From assembly GCF_030944625.1 (NCBI RefSeq), contig NZ_JAUSXY010000001.1:3720001-3784000 (forward strand): a DNA stretch of 64,000 bases, given 5' to 3'. Below, in pieces: positions 60,517-64,000 of the stretch; position 1 is the stretch's first letter, and every line of letters begins with the position of its first letter. The notes under the pieces are model-generated. The model was not told where the DNA came from and did not search any database. It was given only the letters and a program-made list of their open reading frames with translations. The DNA is from Arthrobacter sp. SLBN-112. GTDB taxonomy: Bacteria > Actinomycetota > Actinomycetes > Actinomycetales > Micrococcaceae. A program made the translations under genes and the position numbers.

Positions 60517-60547
60517 ACCATACCGCTATCCGCCAACAAGTGGACAA
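60517..60547 (-). promoter_or_regulatory. candidate promoter of the giant/kinase cluster
   Basis: On the minus strand TTGTCC (60547-60542) and TATGGT (60522-60517) are separated by 19 bases, about 70 bases before the giant gene 2 start. This is a weak match to a housekeeping promoter. It is the only AT-richer stretch in the 142-base gap after the cyclase gene. Confidence 0.35.
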
Positions 60548-60590
60548 ATTGTTTTCGGCCGGCCGGCAGCACCCGTGGCAGGTGAGGCTC

Positions 60591-61817
60591 CTAGTCCAGG
60601 ACCAGGCCCTTGCCGCGTCCACGGGTGAGGCGGACCGGTTTGATTTCACCGAAACCGCGGACATTTTCCGGGTCTTGGGGAATCATGACGAACCGCTCGT
60701 CGTGCTCCAGGGCGGAGGCGGTCATGGAGTCCACCAGCACGGTTCCCGGGTCAGCGAGGGTGGTCAGGCGGGCCGCCAGGTTGACGGTGGGGCCGTAGAT
60801 GTCGCCGAGGCGGGACAGGATCCTTCCCCACACCATGGCCACCCGGGCTTCGGGAAGGATTTCGTCGGCGGTGAAAGCTTCGGCGAGCGCCAGGGAGATC
60901 TCGGCGCCGGCGGCTGGGGTTTCGGCGATGTAGAGGACTTCGTCGCCCACGGTCTTGACCAGCCGGCCACCGCCCACCGAGATGATTTCGGCGCACTTGT
61001 TTTCGAACCGCTGGACCAGCCGGGCCAGCGTCTTTTCGTTCATCCGCCGGGACAGGCTGGTGTAGGACACCAGGTCGGCGAAGCCGACGGCGCGGGCCAG
61101 AGGCAGCGGGGCGTCGTCCTCGTCGCCCTCGCGGCCCTCCTCGCTCGCCTGGAGGCCGGCCTCGGCGCGTACGGCGAGCCGTTGGACGCCCGCGTTGAGC
61201 TGGCGGCGCCAGGAGTAGACGAGCACCTCCTCGAGTGCGTCCACCAGGGCGGGAAGTTCGTTGACCAGGCGCTTGCGGGCGACGGCGTCCGTGACGCCCT
61301 GCTCGTGGACCATATCTTCCACGAGGGCCTCGATCTGCCACACGACCATCCGGTCCGTCATTTGGCCAATGGCGCGCGTGACCGAGATGGCCGCTTCCTC
61401 CGTGAGCTTGCCGGCGCGGACCAAGTCCACCATGGTGGACAGGGCCGCCTGGTCGCGTTCGGTGAAGGCAACGTCGTCGTCGCCGAAGTTCGGGAACCCC
61501 AGGGCGCGCCAGAGTTTGCGGGCGGAGAGGAGGGAGAGGCCTGCGCCGGCGGCCACTTCACGACGACGGAGCTTGCGTTCCCCGCCGAGGAGCCTTGCTT
61601 CCAGGGCTTTCATGGCGAGGCGTTCGGCAGACATGGCGCCGGTAGCCGGGTGCCTGTCCGCGGCGGCTTCCGGTGGTGCGGGTTCGGACGCGGGTGGCTC
61701 CGATACAGGCCGGGAGTCCCCGGCAGCCGGTTCGCCTTGGAATCCTGCGGCGGTGTCGACGGCGGCGGAGCCGGGATCGATGCTGTTGACGCGTTCCTGC
61801 TGGTCCTCATCGGTCAT
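60591..61817 (-). CDS. class III adenylate/guanylate cyclase
   Basis: 408 residues from the ATG at 61817 (AAGGTGG upstream). The N-terminal two-thirds is a helical regulatory region, as in Rv2212-type cyclases ('LAMKALEARLLGGERKLRRREVAA'). The C-terminal catalytic domain (about 230-395) has both metal Asp residues ('VGFADLVSYTSLSR' and 'VKTVGDEVLYIAE') and the Asn/Arg transition-state motif 'YGPTVNLAARL'. The soluble enzyme probably makes cAMP. It overlaps the PH-domain gene by 11 bases. It lies just upstream of the giant/kinase cluster on the same strand, but a 142-base gap suggests a separate unit. Confidence 0.92.
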   Translation of the reverse strand: MTDEDQQERVNSIDPGSAAVDTAAGFQGEPAAGDSRPVSEPPASEPAPPEAAADRHPATGAMSAERLAMKALEARLLGGERKLRRREVAAGAGLSLLSARKLWRALGFPNFGDDDVAFTERDQAALSTMVDLVRAGKLTEEAAISVTRAIGQMTDRMVVWQIEALVEDMVHEQGVTDAVARKRLVNELPALVDALEEVLVYSWRRQLNAGVQRLAVRAEAGLQASEEGREGDEDDAPLPLARAVGFADLVSYTSLSRRMNEKTLARLVQRFENKCAEIISVGGGRLVKTVGDEVLYIAETPAAGAEISLALAEAFTADEILPEARVAMVWGRILSRLGDIYGPTVNLAARLTTLADPGTVLVDSMTASALEHDERFVMIPQDPENVRGFGEIKPVRLTRGRGKGLVLD

Positions 61818-62403
61818 CCCGTCCACCTTCTCTCATGTCCTCCGGAAAAGCCCCGGCGGGATAGTACGTCGCACCCGGCCGGGCCTCAGTGTCGTCCGGC
61901 AGTTCCCCGATGGCGTCGAGGATAAAGTCGCGGAACCGGGCAACCTCGGGCACGTCAGGAAAGGTCACCACGCCCTGGTGCCCGGTTTCCAAGGATATAT
62001 TCCCGGAGCGCACCAACCGCTGAAGCAGGGATTCGTGGACGGTCAGGTTACGCACGGACACCAGGTTCACCTGTTGGTCGCGCCGGTTCAGCACGCCGTA
62101 CCGGGCCACCATCCGCTGGCTGGTCAGGGTGTAACGGGTGCCTTGCCAGCGGAGCAGCCGCGGCAGGCAGTAGCCCAGCCATACGGCGGCTGCTGCAAGG
62201 ACGCAGCAGGCGACGAGCCATGACGTCCATTGCCGGCCCAGGGCCGGCACCACCCGGGCAGCGCCGCCGCGGATGATCCAGGCGCTGGCGAAGGCTGCCA
62301 GCGCCGGCGCCAGTACGAAAGCTGCGGCTGCACCGGCCAGTTTCCTGGGCTGGGGGCGGGTGGTGACGATAACTTGTTCCCCGGGAACGAGGCTTCTACG
62401 CAT
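61807..62403 (-). CDS. bacterial PH-domain membrane protein
   Basis: 198 residues. Two membrane helices (about 22-45 and 62-82) are followed by a bPH2 domain ('YTLTSQRMVARYGVLNRR', 'QVNLVSVRNLTVHESLLQRL'). The last 25 residues are acidic and polar. Function is unknown; such proteins scaffold membrane processes. The gene overlaps birA by 8 and the cyclase by 11 bases, so the three form an operon. Confidence 0.85.
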   Translation of the reverse strand: MRRSLVPGEQVIVTTRPQPRKLAGAAAAFVLAPALAAFASAWIIRGGAARVVPALGRQWTSWLVACCVLAAAAVWLGYCLPRLLRWQGTRYTLTSQRMVARYGVLNRRDQQVNLVSVRNLTVHESLLQRLVRSGNISLETGHQGVVTFPDVPEVARFRDFILDAIGELPDDTEARPGATYYPAGAFPEDMREGGRDDR

Positions 62404-63304
62404 AACCGCCTTGGCCGGGTTCTTCCGGTGATGTCCACGGCCGCAGGTGCACTACGTCGCCGGCGGTCACCACGTGCTCCCGCGCGTCGCGGTCCACCAC
62501 CAGCAGGGAGCCGTAGTCATCCAGCCGGGAGGCGTGTCCAATGATCTCGTGGTCGCCGGGCAGCTGTGCCCGCACCTGCTTGCCGAGCGTAACCATCACG
62601 GCCTCCACCCGCTTGTGCAGGGAAGGGCCGCCGGCCAACCCGGCCGTGGGGTCGCCGTCGGCGTTGCAGAAACTGCGGTAGAGGGTGGCGAAATGGGCCA
62701 GGTAGCTCTTCAGCAGGGCGGTGCGGTCGGTGGTCCGGGCACCTTCGAGCGCCACCGATGTCGCGGTGGGGACCGGGAGTTCGCGTTCACGCAGGGTGAC
62801 GTTCAACCCGGTGCCCAGGACGACGGGCGGCACGTTGCCGTCCGCCATCGGGCCAAGCTGGGCCAGGATGCCGGCGATCTTCCGGCCGCGCACCAGGACA
62901 TCGTTGGGCCACTTGAGCTCGGCCGGGATGCCGGCGGTCTCCAGCAAGGTCTCGCGCAGCGCAAGGGCGGCGATCAGTGACAACCAGGAGTAGCTCTGCG
63001 TAGGGAGCGGGCGGCCGTCCGCATTGACGGGACGCAACACCACGGAGACGGACACCGAGCTCAGCGGTGGCGCTTCCCAACGCCTGTCCAGCCGGCCCCG
63101 GGCGGCAGTCTGGTATTCGGCGGTCAGGACAGAAAGGTCCGGCCAGGCTGCGCTTTCCACCGTGACGGCCCGCAGGAGGTCGGCATTGGTGGAACCGGTC
63201 GAGTCCACGACGTCGATCCGGGGGATGCCCGTGGCGGAGAGGAAACGCTGGTCTGCCAGGTCCATTCGGTTCAGGGGGGTGCCCGGTACGTGCGCGTCAT
63301 CCAT
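62396..63304 (-). CDS. birA: biotin-[acetyl-CoA-carboxylase] ligase
   Basis: 302 residues. It activates biotin with ATP and attaches it to carboxylase carrier domains. Motifs: 'VVDSTGSTNADLL', 'TAEYQTAARGRLDRRWEAPP' (parts QTAARGRLDR and RWEAPP), 'LKWPNDVLVRGRKIAGIL' with catalytic Lys, and the C-terminal SH3-like domain. There is no N-terminal DNA-binding domain, so it is the monofunctional form. The ATG at 63304 is used; a start at residue 14 (Met-Asp-Leu) is possible. Confidence 0.94.
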   Translation of the reverse strand: MDDAHVPGTPLNRMDLADQRFLSATGIPRIDVVDSTGSTNADLLRAVTVESAAWPDLSVLTAEYQTAARGRLDRRWEAPPLSSVSVSVVLRPVNADGRPLPTQSYSWLSLIAALALRETLLETAGIPAELKWPNDVLVRGRKIAGILAQLGPMADGNVPPVVLGTGLNVTLRERELPVPTATSVALEGARTTDRTALLKSYLAHFATLYRSFCNADGDPTAGLAGGPSLHKRVEAVMVTLGKQVRAQLPGDHEIIGHASRLDDYGSLLVVDRDAREHVVTAGDVVHLRPWTSPEEPGQGGYA

Positions 63305-63433
63305 ACCTGAATCCTACCGAGCGAAGCTGAAGACCACCGAGCAGCCCGGAATCCCCCCGGGACGCCGCACGGGCCCACCGCACACCCGCCGGCAATGGCG
63401 GTGGGCGTGTGGACCGGGTGGAAGCAGTCGGCC

Positions 63434-64000
63434 CTAAAGGAAGATGTCCGGAACCAACTGGTCTTCCGGTGCACCAAGGCTGTACGGACGGAAGTCCGTG
63501 ACGCCCGCGGCCGCCAGAACCTGCTCGTCCGTATAGAAGTTGCCTGACACCGCATCTCCGGCGGCAAGGTGGCTTCCCGTCAGGATGGCGTGGGCGGCAT
63601 CGGCCATGATTTGCGGGCCCCGGGCGGCCAGCACCATTTTTTCGCCGTGCGGCATGTTACGGATGGCTGCCGTGTCGATCAGGGTGCACGGCCACAGGGA
63701 GTTCACCCGGACGCCGTCGGCTTTCAGTTCCTCGGCCAGGCCCAGCGTGGTCAGGCTCATCCCGTACTTGGCCATGGTGTAGGCGAGGTGTTTCCCTGCC
63801 CAGGAGGGGTGCAGGTTCAGCGGCGGGGACAGCGTCAGGATATGCCCCTGCGCCGAGGCCCGCAGCGCGGGGAGCGCGAGCTTGGACAGCAGGAAGGTTC
63901 CGCGGACGTTGATGTCCTGCATGAGGTCGTATTTTTTCATCTCGACGGCGTCAGTGGTGGAGAGGTCGATGGCCGAGGCGTTGTTGATGACGACGTCGAT
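63434..64000 (-). CDS. SDR-family oxidoreductase (5' end beyond window)
   Basis: The last 189 residues of a short-chain dehydrogenase. At the edge it reads 'IDVVINNASAIDLSTTDAVE', which is the NNAG-type motif with Ser in place of Gly, followed by 'YDLMQDINVRGTFLLSK', a Ser-rich strand 'HILTLSPPLNLHPSW' and the catalytic pair 'YTMAKYGMSL' (Tyr-x3-Lys). The C-terminus ends in 'GAPEDQLVPDIFL', as in HSDL2-like bacterial enzymes. Substrate unknown. The start is outside the window. Confidence 0.88.
   Translation of the reverse strand: MDVVINNASAIDLSTTDAVEMKKYDLMQDINVRGTFLLSKLALPALRASAQGHILTLSPPLNLHPSWAGKHLAYTMAKYGMSLTTLGLAEELKADGVRVNSLWPCTLIDTAAIRNMPHGEKMVLAARGPQIMADAAHAILTGSHLAAGDAVSGNFYTDEQVLAAAGVTDFRPYSLGAPEDQLVPDIFL

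Overview
The window is a stretch of high-GC actinobacterial chromosome, most likely from Arthrobacter, Pseudarthrobacter or a close relative in Micrococcaceae. This is inferred from third-position GC, two SAM-IV type riboswitches, a DUF222/HNH (13E12-type) gene, a gatCAB operon and the set of homologues. No marker gene gives the species. I saw no tRNA, rRNA, CRISPR array, insertion sequence or prophage.

Layout. 1-3.2 kb holds a DMT transporter (cut by the edge), an S4 RNA-binding protein, two small hydrolases and a SHOCT protein. 3.2-7.1 kb holds a decayed zinc alcohol dehydrogenase, then metX and metY (O-acetylhomoserine route to homocysteine), each behind its own SAM-IV riboswitch. 7.1-11.8 kb holds a gene remnant, a VOC protein, a frameshifted DUF222/HNH gene, a CPBP protease and a DeoR regulator whose stop codon lies at the edge of a 28-bp tandem repeat. 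11.9-17.6 kb holds a catabolic unit, tdh-kbl (threonine to glycine plus acetyl-CoA), a FAD amine/amino-acid oxidase and hutI, with a divergent LysR gene. 17.7-30.4 kb holds a secreted protein, gatCAB, a CitMHS citrate transporter divergent from a CitA/CitB two-component pair, RidA, a GNAT acetyltransferase, an inositol-monophosphatase family protein and ligA.

The main system fills 30.4-60.4 kb on the minus strand. In transcription order it has two tandem giant membrane-anchored Ig-like/Fn3 proteins (2,057 and 2,036 aa), a MoxR ATPase, a DUF58 protein, a transglutaminase-fold membrane protein lacking the usual Cys nucleophile, a zinc-ribbon/RDD/FHA membrane protein, a PP2C phosphatase, a 690-aa FHA protein, a Ser/Thr kinase with an Fn3-like ectodomain, a broken FHA plus winged-helix gene, an FHA-containing EssC/EccC-type FtsK ATPase and a small secreted, membrane-anchored Pro-rich protein. 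Most neighbours overlap by 4-14 bases, so they are probably co-transcribed. The kinase/Fn3/MoxR/DUF58/transglutaminase/PP2C core matches what has been called the PFNA cluster in bifidobacteria. The FHA-FtsK motor, the two extra FHA proteins and the doubled giants extend it. I infer a phospho-threonine controlled surface-assembly or secretion machine. The two giants share a 1,063-bp block about 98.5% identical by eye, with codon usage unlike the rest of either gene, which points to recent gene conversion or a transferred cassette.

60.5-64 kb holds a class III nucleotide cyclase, a bacterial PH-domain membrane protein and birA as an overlapping operon, then the 3' part of an SDR gene running off the window.

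Three genes carry single-base homopolymer shifts (about 3,366, 8,552 and 36,042). The first and third have additional, independent lesions, so they look like genuine decay. The second could be a sequencing error.
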